DNA of 64,000 nt from the NCBI RefSeq assembly GCF_031085175.1, contig NZ_JAVHUY010000022.1:1-64000 (forward strand), in the 5' to 3' direction. Position 1 is the stretch's first letter, and each line of letters begins with the position of its first letter. Source of the DNA: Phytohabitans maris. Its GTDB lineage: Bacteria > Actinomycetota > Actinomycetes > Mycobacteriales > Micromonosporaceae. A program made the position numbers and the translations under genes. This document shows, one piece after another, positions 43,058 through 51,277 of the stretch. The notes beneath the pieces are model-generated. The model was not told the origin of the DNA. It saw only the letters and a list, made by a program, of their open reading frames with translations, and did no database searches.

Positions 43058-43866
43058 CCGAGGTAGCCACGCGCACCGAGGTACTCCAGCCGGAGCCCGC
43101 CGTCGCGTTGGCCCGACTCTTCGGCGTCGACGTGCCGGATCTGGAGACCGACGGGCTGCCCCTGCTGTGGCACTGGGTCTACCTGCTGGAACGGCCGCAT
43201 CAGGTCGACCTCGGAGCTGACGGTCATCCGGTCCGGGGCGTGGTTCCCGCTCCGCCCGCGCCGGGGCGGCGCCGGATGGCGGCCGGTGGCCGAGTCATGC
43301 GGCACGGCCCGCTGGTCGTGGGTCGTGCCGCGACGCGCCGCACCGAGGTCGTGTCACTGACCGAGAAGGAAGGACGGACGGGTCCGCTGACATTCGTCGT
43401 CGTGCGCCACACCATCGTCCAGGGCGGCGCCGTGAAAGTCGTCGAGGAGCAGGACATCGTGTACCGCGCTGCCGTCGCCGCCGGCTCGCGCGCCGAAGCC
43501 GATGCGGTCACGCCGGTGCCGCTCGAACCAGGTGAGTGGTCGCTGCCCGTGGACCCGACGCTGCTGTTCCGGTTCTCGGCGCTGACCTACAACGCGCACC
43601 GCATCCACTACGACCGCGACTACGCCCGAGACATCGAAGGCTATCCAGGGCTGGTGACCCACGGCCCGCTACAGGCGCTGGCCATGGCGGAATGCGTGCG
43701 GCGAACGGGTGTGGTCGCCACGGCGATCGACTACCGCCTGGTCGCACCTTTGTTCGACCACCAAGGCCTGGTGACGCGGAGCACCCAGGCCGGCTCGAGC
43801 CGCGAGGTCTCCGTCCGCGACCTCAGCGGTCGGATCACGGCGAACGGGAATGTCCAAGCTGGATAG
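43054..43866 (+). CDS. MaoC-fold acyl-CoA hydratase (mesaconyl/itaconyl-CoA hydratase-like)
   Basis: A 270-aa double-hotdog hydratase. The catalytic Asp/His appear in YNAHRIHYDRDYARDIEGYPGLVTHGPL, which is the HTD2/mesaconyl-CoA hydratase signature. The N-terminal half is FAS1-like with LLWHWVYLLERPHQVDLGADGHP. It overlaps the CoA-transferase stop by ATGA. It should hydrate the CoA thioester made by that enzyme. Confidence 0.87.
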   Translation: MTEVATRTEVLQPEPAVALARLFGVDVPDLETDGLPLLWHWVYLLERPHQVDLGADGHPVRGVVPAPPAPGRRRMAAGGRVMRHGPLVVGRAATRRTEVVSLTEKEGRTGPLTFVVVRHTIVQGGAVKVVEEQDIVYRAAVAAGSRAEADAVTPVPLEPGEWSLPVDPTLLFRFSALTYNAHRIHYDRDYARDIEGYPGLVTHGPLQALAMAECVRRTGVVATAIDYRLVAPLFDHQGLVTRSTQAGSSREVSVRDLSGRITANGNVQAG

Positions 43867-43917
43867 ACCAAGCGGTGACGATCGCCGTTCGGCGGCAGCG
43901 TCCGGCCCGACGCGCGC

Positions 43918-44262
43918 TCATGCTTCGGTGTGTGGGAGGTGTCGTTCGCTCCAGTGCGACAGCGGCTGGAGGGCGGAGATCAGCTCTTCGGCGCCGGGCG
44001 TCAGGGCGTACCGGATCTGGACCGGCGTGCTGGGAATGACCGTGCGTTCGACGAGCCCGCGGCCCTGTAGTTGCTTGAGTCGCAGCGCCAGCTGTGGATC
44101 GGAGATGCCGGGGACCATAGCGCGGTACTCCGTGAACCGGCGGGCGCCGCGGGCGCCGGCGAGCAGGATCGGTCCGGCCCAGCGGACCCCGATGATGTCG
44201 ATGGCCCGCAGGATGCGGTGGCAGCTTTCCTCGTCGACAGCGGTGCCGGGCGGGTTAGTCAC
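43918..44262 (-). CDS. HxlR-family transcriptional regulator
   Basis: A 114-aa winged-helix protein. The HxlR core is visible as CHRILRAIDIIGVRWAGPILLAGARGARRFTEYRAMVPGISDPQLALRLKQL. It lacks the usual CP(V/I) Cys start but keeps a Cys at about residue 13. GTG start; GGAG lies only 2 nt before, so initiation may be weak or leaderless. It is divergent from a pirin gene with an 87-bp gap and probably represses it, a common pair in actinomycetes. Confidence 0.87.
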   Translation of the reverse strand: MTNPPGTAVDEESCHRILRAIDIIGVRWAGPILLAGARGARRFTEYRAMVPGISDPQLALRLKQLQGRGLVERTVIPSTPVQIRYALTPGAEELISALQPLSHWSERHLPHTEA

Positions 44263-44349
44263 TTCTCCAGAGTAAGTAGCTTTGGTGCTCCTTGCCAATG
44301 CGGATCGGCGGGCAGGACGCTTTCTCTGACCGACGAAGGAGAGGGCACC

Positions 44350-45240
44350 ATGACCGCACAGACAGCACCGGTGGCCCGGCGGGTGGACCGGGTTCTGGAG
44401 AGGGTGGACATCGGTCCGACCGCCATGTCCGATCACAGCGCACTGATCATCGCCCCGGGCGACAACGCCTGGACCGATCCGTTCCTGCTCATGGGAGAGG
44501 AGCTGGTCAATCGGCCGGGGTTCGACTGGCATCCGCATCGCGGGATGGAGACCGTGACCCTGATCCTGGACGGGGCCCTGGAACACGGCGACAGCATGGG
44601 CAACGCCGGCGTGCTCGGGCCGGGAGACGTGCAGTGGATGACCGCGGGGCGGGGTGTCATTCACCGCGAGGTCGCTGCCCGCTCGGAGCACGCCCATGTG
44701 ATCCAGCTGTGGCTCAACCTTCCGTCCGAGAAGAAGCTGGTACCCACCGGCTATCAAGACCTGCGGGCCGGCAATCACGCCGTGCACACCGAGCCGGGTG
44801 TGCTGGTCCAGGTGATCTCGGGCCAGACCGGGGCGGTGCGCGGGCCGGCCGTCAATCATTGGCCGATCCTGGGCATGGTGATCACGCTCGACCCACGGAC
44901 CGAGTATCGGCAGGTGCTCGACGGGAGCGAACGCGCTTTCGCGTACGTGATCGCGGGCCGGATGACGGCCGGCGGCCGCACCGTGCGTGCCGGGCAGATC
45001 GCCTGGTCCGATCCGGTGTCCCGGGAGGGCGCGCCGACCGCGCTGACCTTGGCCACCGGCGAGGCGGACGAACAGACCAAGCTGATCGTGTTCTCCGGCC
45101 GGCCCATCGGCGAGTCGGTTGTCGCCCACGGCCCGTTCGTGATGAACACCCGGGCCGAGATCGAGCAGGCCTACCGCGACTTCCACTCCGGCAAGTTCGG
45201 CAGCATCCCGCGGCACACCCGCCTGCCCGCCGGAGCCTGA
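44350..45240 (+). CDS. Pirin-family bicupin
   Basis: A 296-aa pirin. The N-terminal metal motif is FDWHPHRGMETVTLILDGALEH with downstream Glu/His in QWMTAGRGVIHRE. The C-terminal pirin domain is present. Bacterial pirins can have quercetin 2,3-dioxygenase activity or respond to redox stress. ATG with GAAGGAGA upstream. Control by the divergent HxlR protein is likely. Confidence 0.92.
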   Translation: MTAQTAPVARRVDRVLERVDIGPTAMSDHSALIIAPGDNAWTDPFLLMGEELVNRPGFDWHPHRGMETVTLILDGALEHGDSMGNAGVLGPGDVQWMTAGRGVIHREVAARSEHAHVIQLWLNLPSEKKLVPTGYQDLRAGNHAVHTEPGVLVQVISGQTGAVRGPAVNHWPILGMVITLDPRTEYRQVLDGSERAFAYVIAGRMTAGGRTVRAGQIAWSDPVSREGAPTALTLATGEADEQTKLIVFSGRPIGESVVAHGPFVMNTRAEIEQAYRDFHSGKFGSIPRHTRLPAGA

Positions 45241-46144
45241 CCGATCGCGGCCCCCTCGTACGCGGTGCTCTCGGCGCTGGCCGGGCTCGGCCTGTCCCAG
45301 CCGTCTGCCGCTGTACGTACGGCCGGCGACTGCGGCGGGGTTTGACCAGGGGGACAGGATCGGGTCATGGTGTCAGGGCGGGACCGGACCTGGGGCGACG
45401 AGCGGCTCTACCATCGGTCGAACATCACCGACGAGCGCGACGCCGGCACTCTGGCCGACTGGCTTGCCGACCAGTACTGCGTCAAGGACGGCTCCGACTG
45501 GAGGGTGCGCGTCTGGGCCGGCCACGACGCCAACCCCGACGCCGTACCACTGACCAACATGGGGAGTGTGCGAGTACGAACCCTAGGTCAGGGACCCGGC
45601 TGTTCCGGAGCGCTCATGTGCCGGGAAGCGGAAGTCGGTGCATGCCGGAAGCGAGGTGGGCAGGCGGCGCGTCCCGGCGTTTCTTCAGACAGGATTTGCC
45701 CGCGTCCGCGCCAGCTGTGGACCGCATGCTCCCGCGGGCACCGCTGCGGCCGGCGGCTCGCGGGGCTCGCCGAGATCCCCGGCCTCCGCTGCCGGCCCCG
45801 CGGGGCAAGCCCACTCCGGGCGAGGCTCGTGCCGAAGCGCGCGGCGGGTGTGTGGAAGCCGTGGAGTCGCACGCATGGACGGGGCAGCTCCAGAGCTTCC
45901 CGCACGCACACATCCGCCCCGGCGGTGCCGCAGCCGCGAGCCGCGGGCCGGGCGGGTTGTGAACCGCGAACGGTGAGGCCGCGGGAACGCACCCCAAGAA
46001 ACGCTCCGCTGCGCTCCACGTTTCCCCGGGGACCCCGCGCAACGGTCTGGACCACAATGGACATCGCGGTAGCCCGAATCCTCATTCGGGGTTGGATCCT
46101 CTCCAGGTGCCGACGGCCCAGGCCGCCCCGACTCCGAAGCCTCG
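45241..46144. other. Poorly coding region with a possible truncated gene
   Basis: About 900 bp with weak coding character. A plus-strand frame opening at 45367 encodes about 75 plausible residues (RLYHRSNITDERDAGTLADW, then WRVRVWAGHDANPD) and then becomes Arg/Gly/Pro-rich, suggesting a gene that has lost its 3' part near 45590. Large minus-strand frames at 45588-46085 have the same low-complexity look. A short hairpin-prone stretch is near 46000-46025. I call nothing here with confidence. Confidence 0.4.
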
Positions 46145-46315
46145 CTAGTGTCGGTGACCGCCGCGGACGGTTTCGTCGAGGTGGGCGCGGGTGGCTGTGG
46201 TCGAGCTGGTCGTTGGTTGGCGGGGAAGGGCGGCGGCGCCGGCCAGTGAGGCGGCCAGCCAGCCGGCGCTTGCCGCGATCCAGGCAGCCGCGACGAGGCG
46301 AGGGTGGATCGTCAT
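46145..46315 (-). CDS. Small exported or membrane protein
   Basis: A 56-aa protein with one hydrophobic segment (VAAAWIAASAGWLAASLAGA) and a polar Thr/Ser-rich, His-ended tail. The ATG is preceded by GGAGG with a 5-nt spacer, a good initiation site. It is divergent from the TetR gene and downstream of the minus-strand promoter at 46475-46503. Function unknown. Confidence 0.6.
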   Translation of the reverse strand: MTIHPRLVAAAWIAASAGWLAASLAGAAALPRQPTTSSTTATRAHLDETVRGGHRH

Positions 46316-46470
46316 GAAAGCCTCCGGAGTTGTCGGTGGTCGGCGATCAGTTCGTCGACGGTCCCGGCCGGTCGGTGCGTCCCGCGAGTGGTGCGGCGGC
46401 GTCCGACACCGGCCCAGGCGATGCGGCGTCGGTCCGGCCCCGGCGTGATGGGATAGAATTGGAGCCCATG

Positions 46471-46507
46471 AGACAGTATCCATCTGTATGCAATGGTAGT
46501 CAATATG
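46471..46507 (-). promoter_or_regulatory. Promoter/operator module, copy 1
   Basis: On the minus strand TTGACT (46503-46498) and GATACT (46480-46475) are separated by exactly 17 bp, an excellent sigma70-type promoter. Overlapping the -10 is the dyad ACAG-N7-CTGT, a TetR-sized operator. The module matches copy 2 (48692-48728) in 32 of 37 bases. The TetR start codon on the plus strand lies at its right end. Six nt after the -10 an ATG (46469) opens a 40-codon frame that could be read leaderless. Confidence 0.7.
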
Positions 46508-47152
46508 GCAGAGGTTGAGAGTAGCACCCGCACCTACCGTTCCGAGCTTCGGCAGCGCCAGGCGGCCGAGACCCGCAGGCGGGTCGTCGAAGCCGCCGGC
46601 GAGGTGTTCAGCGAGCACGGATACCAAGCCGCGACGTTCGCGCAGATCGCGAAGCGGGCCGGCGTTTCGGTCGAGACGGTGCGAACGCACGGCCCGAAGG
46701 CGGCCCTGATGTGGGCTGCGGTCGAGGTGGCGTCCGTCGGTGTCGAAGGACGCAACATCGAGCTCGTGGCCACCGATGTCGGCAAGGCCATGATCGAGGT
46801 CGGTGACCCGGACGGTTTCGCGGCGTTCCTGGGCGGGGCGATGCTCACGATGAACGAGTCGGCGGCGGGTGTCTGGCTCGCGGTCACCGGCGCCGCCCAG
46901 GGCGACAGCGAGCTTCGCGGCCACCTCGCCGAGCGGCTCGCCGGGATCAGGCGGCAGGTCGCGTATGTCCTGCGGGTGGTCGCCGAGCGTGGCTGGCTGC
47001 GCGCCGACGTGCCCTTCGACGACCTCGTCGAGGCCTGCTGCGTCATCACCAGCGTCGAAAGCTACGTGCGCTTCGTGCGCCTCGACGGCAAATCGCCTGA
47101 GGAATACAAGGCTTTCGTCACACGGACGGTCCGCGACTCGATCCTCGCCTGA
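46505..47152 (+). CDS. TetR-family regulator
   Basis: A 215-aa regulator. The HTH is in RRVVEAAGEVFSEHGYQAATFAQIAKRAGVSVETVRTHGPKAALMWA; the remainder is an alpha-helical ligand domain. Start is ATG 46505 or 46493, neither with a clear ribosome site, so the message may be nearly leaderless. The start overlaps promoter/operator copy 1, consistent with autoregulation. It probably also acts on copy 2 at 48.7 kb, which drives the small-protein genes facing it. Confidence 0.88.
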   Translation: MAEVESSTRTYRSELRQRQAAETRRRVVEAAGEVFSEHGYQAATFAQIAKRAGVSVETVRTHGPKAALMWAAVEVASVGVEGRNIELVATDVGKAMIEVGDPDGFAAFLGGAMLTMNESAAGVWLAVTGAAQGDSELRGHLAERLAGIRRQVAYVLRVVAERGWLRADVPFDDLVEACCVITSVESYVRFVRLDGKSPEEYKAFVTRTVRDSILA

Positions 47153-47173
47153 CCATCCGGTGGGAGTGTCGGG

Positions 47174-47788
47174 TCAGGGTCGAGGGCATTGGAGTGTCTG
47201 TGAACCGTCGCTTTCGGCTCGTCGCAGCTCGAGCGTCGCCTCCGGATCGGCCGGCTGCGTGTCGCTGCTGACGGTGGTGCTGCCGTCCGGGTTGACCACG
47301 ACGATGTAGAGCGTGGCGCGCAATCGGATCGTGTCGCGGCCGTCCCATTCGCCTTCGAGGTCACCGAGGCGGGTGTAGGTGCCGGGTGGTCGCTCGTCGG
47401 TGGACGCGCTGAGGTGAAAGGCTGTGCCGCTCCAGTTCCGGGTTTTTCCCGAGATCGCAAAGCCGTCTGGTGCGTGGCCTGGTGCGCACACCCGTGCGGT
47501 GCCTTCGATGGTTTCGCAGCCGCCGCAGCTGCCGCGGCTGGTCCTGGGCGGAACTCTCGCCAACCGCAGCTCCATCGGGCGGAGGCCGTCCGAGGCACGT
47601 AGATCGCCCTTCCAGGTCCCGATCAGGAGCGGGTCGCCGGTCAGCGAACGGGCCCACGGATTGAGCACCACGTCGCTCCACCCCGTCGCGACGCACAGAA
47701 CGAGAAGCCCTGCCACTGCCGTGATCGCGTAAACGACTCTCTTGCCGGGGCGGAAGCGTCTGCGACGCCGCGGCTCCTGGTCTGGCAT
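47174..47788 (-). CDS. Membrane-anchored extracytoplasmic protein, unknown
   Basis: A 204-aa protein. A basic N-terminus (RRRRRFRPGKRVVY) precedes one transmembrane helix (AITAVAGLLVLCVATGW), then an extracytoplasmic domain with LIGTWKGDLR, CGGCETIEGTARVC and LEGEWDGRDTIRLRATLYIVV. The GTW/GEW strand pattern suggests a lipocalin-like or beta-sandwich fold. Cys residues could form a disulfide. Last gene of the minus-strand group fed by promoter copy 2, convergent with TetR. Confidence 0.7.
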   Translation of the reverse strand: MPDQEPRRRRRFRPGKRVVYAITAVAGLLVLCVATGWSDVVLNPWARSLTGDPLLIGTWKGDLRASDGLRPMELRLARVPPRTSRGSCGGCETIEGTARVCAPGHAPDGFAISGKTRNWSGTAFHLSASTDERPPGTYTRLGDLEGEWDGRDTIRLRATLYIVVVNPDGSTTVSSDTQPADPEATLELRRAESDGSQTLQCPRP

Positions 47789-47835
47789 GCTCTCCGTCAC
47801 CCTTCGCGCTTGCAGCCTGGTCCCACAGGCGATCG

Positions 47836-48330
47836 TCAGGCCGGGATCCCGTCGAGCATCGCGTGCAGGGTCTGCTCGTATTTGGCCTTGTCGAAGCTGA
47901 AGCTCGACAGGGTGAGCGTGTAGCTGCCGTCTTCGCGGATCATCACGGCCTCGGCCTCGGTGTCCCCGACCGCGACGTAGGCTTTGTCGCCCTTGTGCAC
48001 GTCGGTGACATGGCCGTACCTCTTGCCGGCCGACTCGCGCTTGTGGTCGTACGTGCCCGATCCGGCCAGTTGGGATGACGTCGTGATCGTGACGCTGGCG
48101 ATCCCCTTGCCGTCGCCGAAGAGGCAGTTCTCCTCGTCCACCATGGGCTGGCCGACGAGCTGGGAGACCTTCTCGGCCGTGAACGGACACGCGGGCACCG
48201 CGGTGCTGAGGTCGCCACCGACTGGAAGCTCCACATCGGACGCTCCGCCGGCTGTGGTACTCGAGCCACCCGCACAGCTCGCTACGACAAACAGCACAGC
48301 AACCGCCACAGGGGCGAATCTGACGCGCAT
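47836..48330 (-). CDS. DUF3558-like lipoprotein
   Basis: A 164-aa lipoprotein with signal peptide VAVAVLFVVASC and acylated Cys at about residue 19. ACPFTAEKVSQLVGQPM...ENCLFGDGKGIASVTI resembles the DUF3558 pattern of actinobacterial lipoproteins, with paired Cys. ATG with GAGAGGGAA upstream. It lies between two other small envelope-type genes. Function unknown. Confidence 0.75.
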   Translation of the reverse strand: MRVRFAPVAVAVLFVVASCAGGSSTTAGGASDVELPVGGDLSTAVPACPFTAEKVSQLVGQPMVDEENCLFGDGKGIASVTITTSSQLAGSGTYDHKRESAGKRYGHVTDVHKGDKAYVAVGDTEAEAVMIREDGSYTLTLSSFSFDKAKYEQTLHAMLDGIPA

Positions 48331-48357
48331 AGCGGTTCCCTCTCAGTGGGCTGACCC

Positions 48358-48687
48358 TCATGACGTCTTGCACACCGCGTTGGCCGGCTTGGTCTTGGAA
48401 CGGTTGACCAGGTTCTTGGTCGGAGGAGGCTTGGGTATGCCGCCGGAGGCCTCGACGGGTTTGGCGTTGAAGATCCGAAGGAAGAAGTTGATTACCTTGG
48501 CGACCAGTGCGGGGATGGTGTATCCGATGCCGTAGGTGCCGTTGATCGTGACGTCGACCTGCCGGCAACCCTCGCCGTTGGCGAGGCCGCTCAGTCCACC
48601 GAACCCGACGCTCGATCCGGGCCCAGTCGCAATCAAGATCGAGGACATGGCAACACCGGGTAGGCGAAGACACCGGAGATTGGACAC
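48358..48687 (-). CDS. Hypothetical protein, possibly leaderless
   Basis: A 109-aa protein of unknown family. It contains GGLSGLANGEGCRQVDVTI and a hydrophobic YTIPALVAKVINFFLRIF, and ends Lys-rich with a Cys. The GTG at 48687 lies about 9 nt after the -10 of promoter copy 2, so it would be translated from an almost leaderless message. An internal ATG at 48648 is the alternative. No signal peptide is obvious. Confidence 0.55.
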   Translation of the reverse strand: MSNLRCLRLPGVAMSSILIATGPGSSVGFGGLSGLANGEGCRQVDVTINGTYGIGYTIPALVAKVINFFLRIFNAKPVEASGGIPKPPPTKNLVNRSKTKPANAVCKTS

Positions 48688-48691
48688 ATGT

Positions 48692-48728
48692 AGACAGTAT
48701 TCATCTGTATATGAGGGTAGTCAATATG
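48692..48728 (-). promoter_or_regulatory. Promoter/operator module, copy 2
   Basis: On the minus strand TTGACT (48724-48719) and AATACT (48701-48696) are 17 bp apart. It shares 32 of 37 bases with copy 1 near the TetR gene, including the ACAG-N7-CTGT dyad over the -10. It should transcribe leftward the three small envelope-type genes. Its plus-strand edge repeats the ATG-xx-GTAGTCAATATG of the TetR start although no TetR gene follows, so it looks like a copied promoter segment. Confidence 0.72.
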
Positions 48729-48737
48729 AGGGAAGGC

Positions 48738-49907
48738 TCATCGCGAGGGCGAGTGTGTGTAGAGCACCGCGTGCACGAGCTCGCGGAGCTCCTGCGAGAT
48801 GGTGGGCCGTTCGTGCAGGTGGCCCACCCGGACGACGTCGTGCACGACCGCCCGCGCGGCGTGTACGAGGACGAGCCCGTCCGTGTCGCTGAGCTCGGGG
48901 CGCTCGGCCGCAAGGGCACGACACCACTCCGCCACGTGCGCGTCCAACGACGCCTTGATGCGCCGTGCCGCCTCCGGCGGGAGATTGATCGCCTCCAGGA
49001 CGTAGACCCCGAAGACGAGCCTTTCCCGCACTCCCAGCTCGATGTACTGGGCGGCGAGGTCTTCGAGCTTGCCGCGCTTCCCGGTGGTCAGCTGCTCGGT
49101 CGCTCGGGTGAACGCCTGGACGAGAAGGTCGCCCTTGGTGGGGAAGTGGTAGTAGATGCTGGGGCCGGCCATGCCGACGGCGGCCCCGATGTCATCGAGG
49201 CTCACCGCCGCGTAGCCGCGGTCGTGGAAGAGCGCGATCGCGGTGTCGAGCAGTTCGGCGCGGCGGCCGTTCTGGGTGCCCTGCTGCTGCGCGGACCCGG
49301 GCGTGGCGCCGAGGCGGCCGGGATCCGGGGCAGCGGCGTGGGGCAGATCTGCCCGATAGACCGCGCCGGCGACACGGCCGAGGATCCGCGCCCGATCCGC
49401 TGAGCGAGCCGGCATCGAATAGACGGAAGGGCTGGAAAGCACGGCCAGGAGCGCGGTGGAGAGGACCGCCACCTGGCCGGCGTCGCACTCCGGGCGGGCA
49501 TCGTGGACGCGTCGCCGCAGGTCCGCGGCGAACGCGTTGAACCGTGCCTCGAGCGGCTCACGCTGGCGCTGGTCGAGATGGCGCATCTCGCGCTGCAACA
49601 GCGTCCAGAGGTCGCGGCGTTCCTCGGCGGCGATCGCGAGCTCCGCCAGGGCGTCGTCCAGGGAGGCGCCTGGCCGCGCGGTCCAGGCCGCCGCCACGAC
49701 GTCGAGTCCACGGTCGATGGATGCGGCCAGGAGCGCCTGCTTGTTTTCGAAGTGGCGGTAGATCGCGGGGGCGGTGAGCCCGGCGGACGACGCGATGCCG
49801 GCGAGGGAGACCTGGTGAAAGCCCCGGCGGTGGAACTGACCGGCGGCCAGGTCGGCCAGCTGTCGCCGGCGCTCGGCCGCGGCCAACGCCGTCCTCGGTC
49901 GCGCCAT
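48738..49907 (-). CDS. Double TetR-domain regulator
   Basis: A 389-aa protein holding two complete TetR units. HTH 1 is in GFHQVSLAGIASSAGLTAPAIYRHFENKQALL (about 30-60) and HTH 2 in YAAVSLDDIGAAVGMAGPSIYYHFPTKGDLL (about 225-260), joined by a Gly/Gln-rich linker near residue 205. A covalent tandem would bind one operator as a monomer or two as a dimer. It is divergent from the beta-oxidation operon, with a palindrome at 49952-49971 between, and probably represses it in response to an acyl-CoA. Confidence 0.9.
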   Translation of the reverse strand: MARPRTALAAAERRRQLADLAAGQFHRRGFHQVSLAGIASSAGLTAPAIYRHFENKQALLAASIDRGLDVVAAAWTARPGASLDDALAELAIAAEERRDLWTLLQREMRHLDQRQREPLEARFNAFAADLRRRVHDARPECDAGQVAVLSTALLAVLSSPSVYSMPARSADRARILGRVAGAVYRADLPHAAAPDPGRLGATPGSAQQQGTQNGRRAELLDTAIALFHDRGYAAVSLDDIGAAVGMAGPSIYYHFPTKGDLLVQAFTRATEQLTTGKRGKLEDLAAQYIELGVRERLVFGVYVLEAINLPPEAARRIKASLDAHVAEWCRALAAERPELSDTDGLVLVHAARAVVHDVVRVGHLHERPTISQELRELVHAVLYTHSPSR

Positions 49908-49951
49908 GACTCCCCTTCGCTCGATGCCCGCCCAAAGCTTACACCGGGTTG

Positions 49952-49971
49952 CCTAGTGAATATTCACAAGG
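49952..49971. promoter_or_regulatory. TetR-type operator
   Basis: A perfect 12-bp palindrome GTGAATATTCAC (49956-49967) extends to 20 bp (CCT...AGG) with one mismatched pair. It is AT-rich in a GC-rich context and lies between the double TetR gene and the thiolase, 38 nt before the thiolase start. It is the best candidate operator of the double TetR regulator for both directions. Confidence 0.7.
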
Positions 49972-50008
49972 TAGGCTCGCCGGAGCCAATCCCGATCGAG
50001 GAGAAGAC

Positions 50009-51238
<1,230 letters not shown>

Positions 51239-51277
51239 CCGGTCGGCGGCGGTCGACGCGGGGAAGGAAGCCCACAG

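Noticed and set aside
45588-46085. Two overlapping minus-strand frames of 147-165 codons
   Set aside because: Low-complexity Arg/Pro/Ala composition, no motif, and no good ribosome site.
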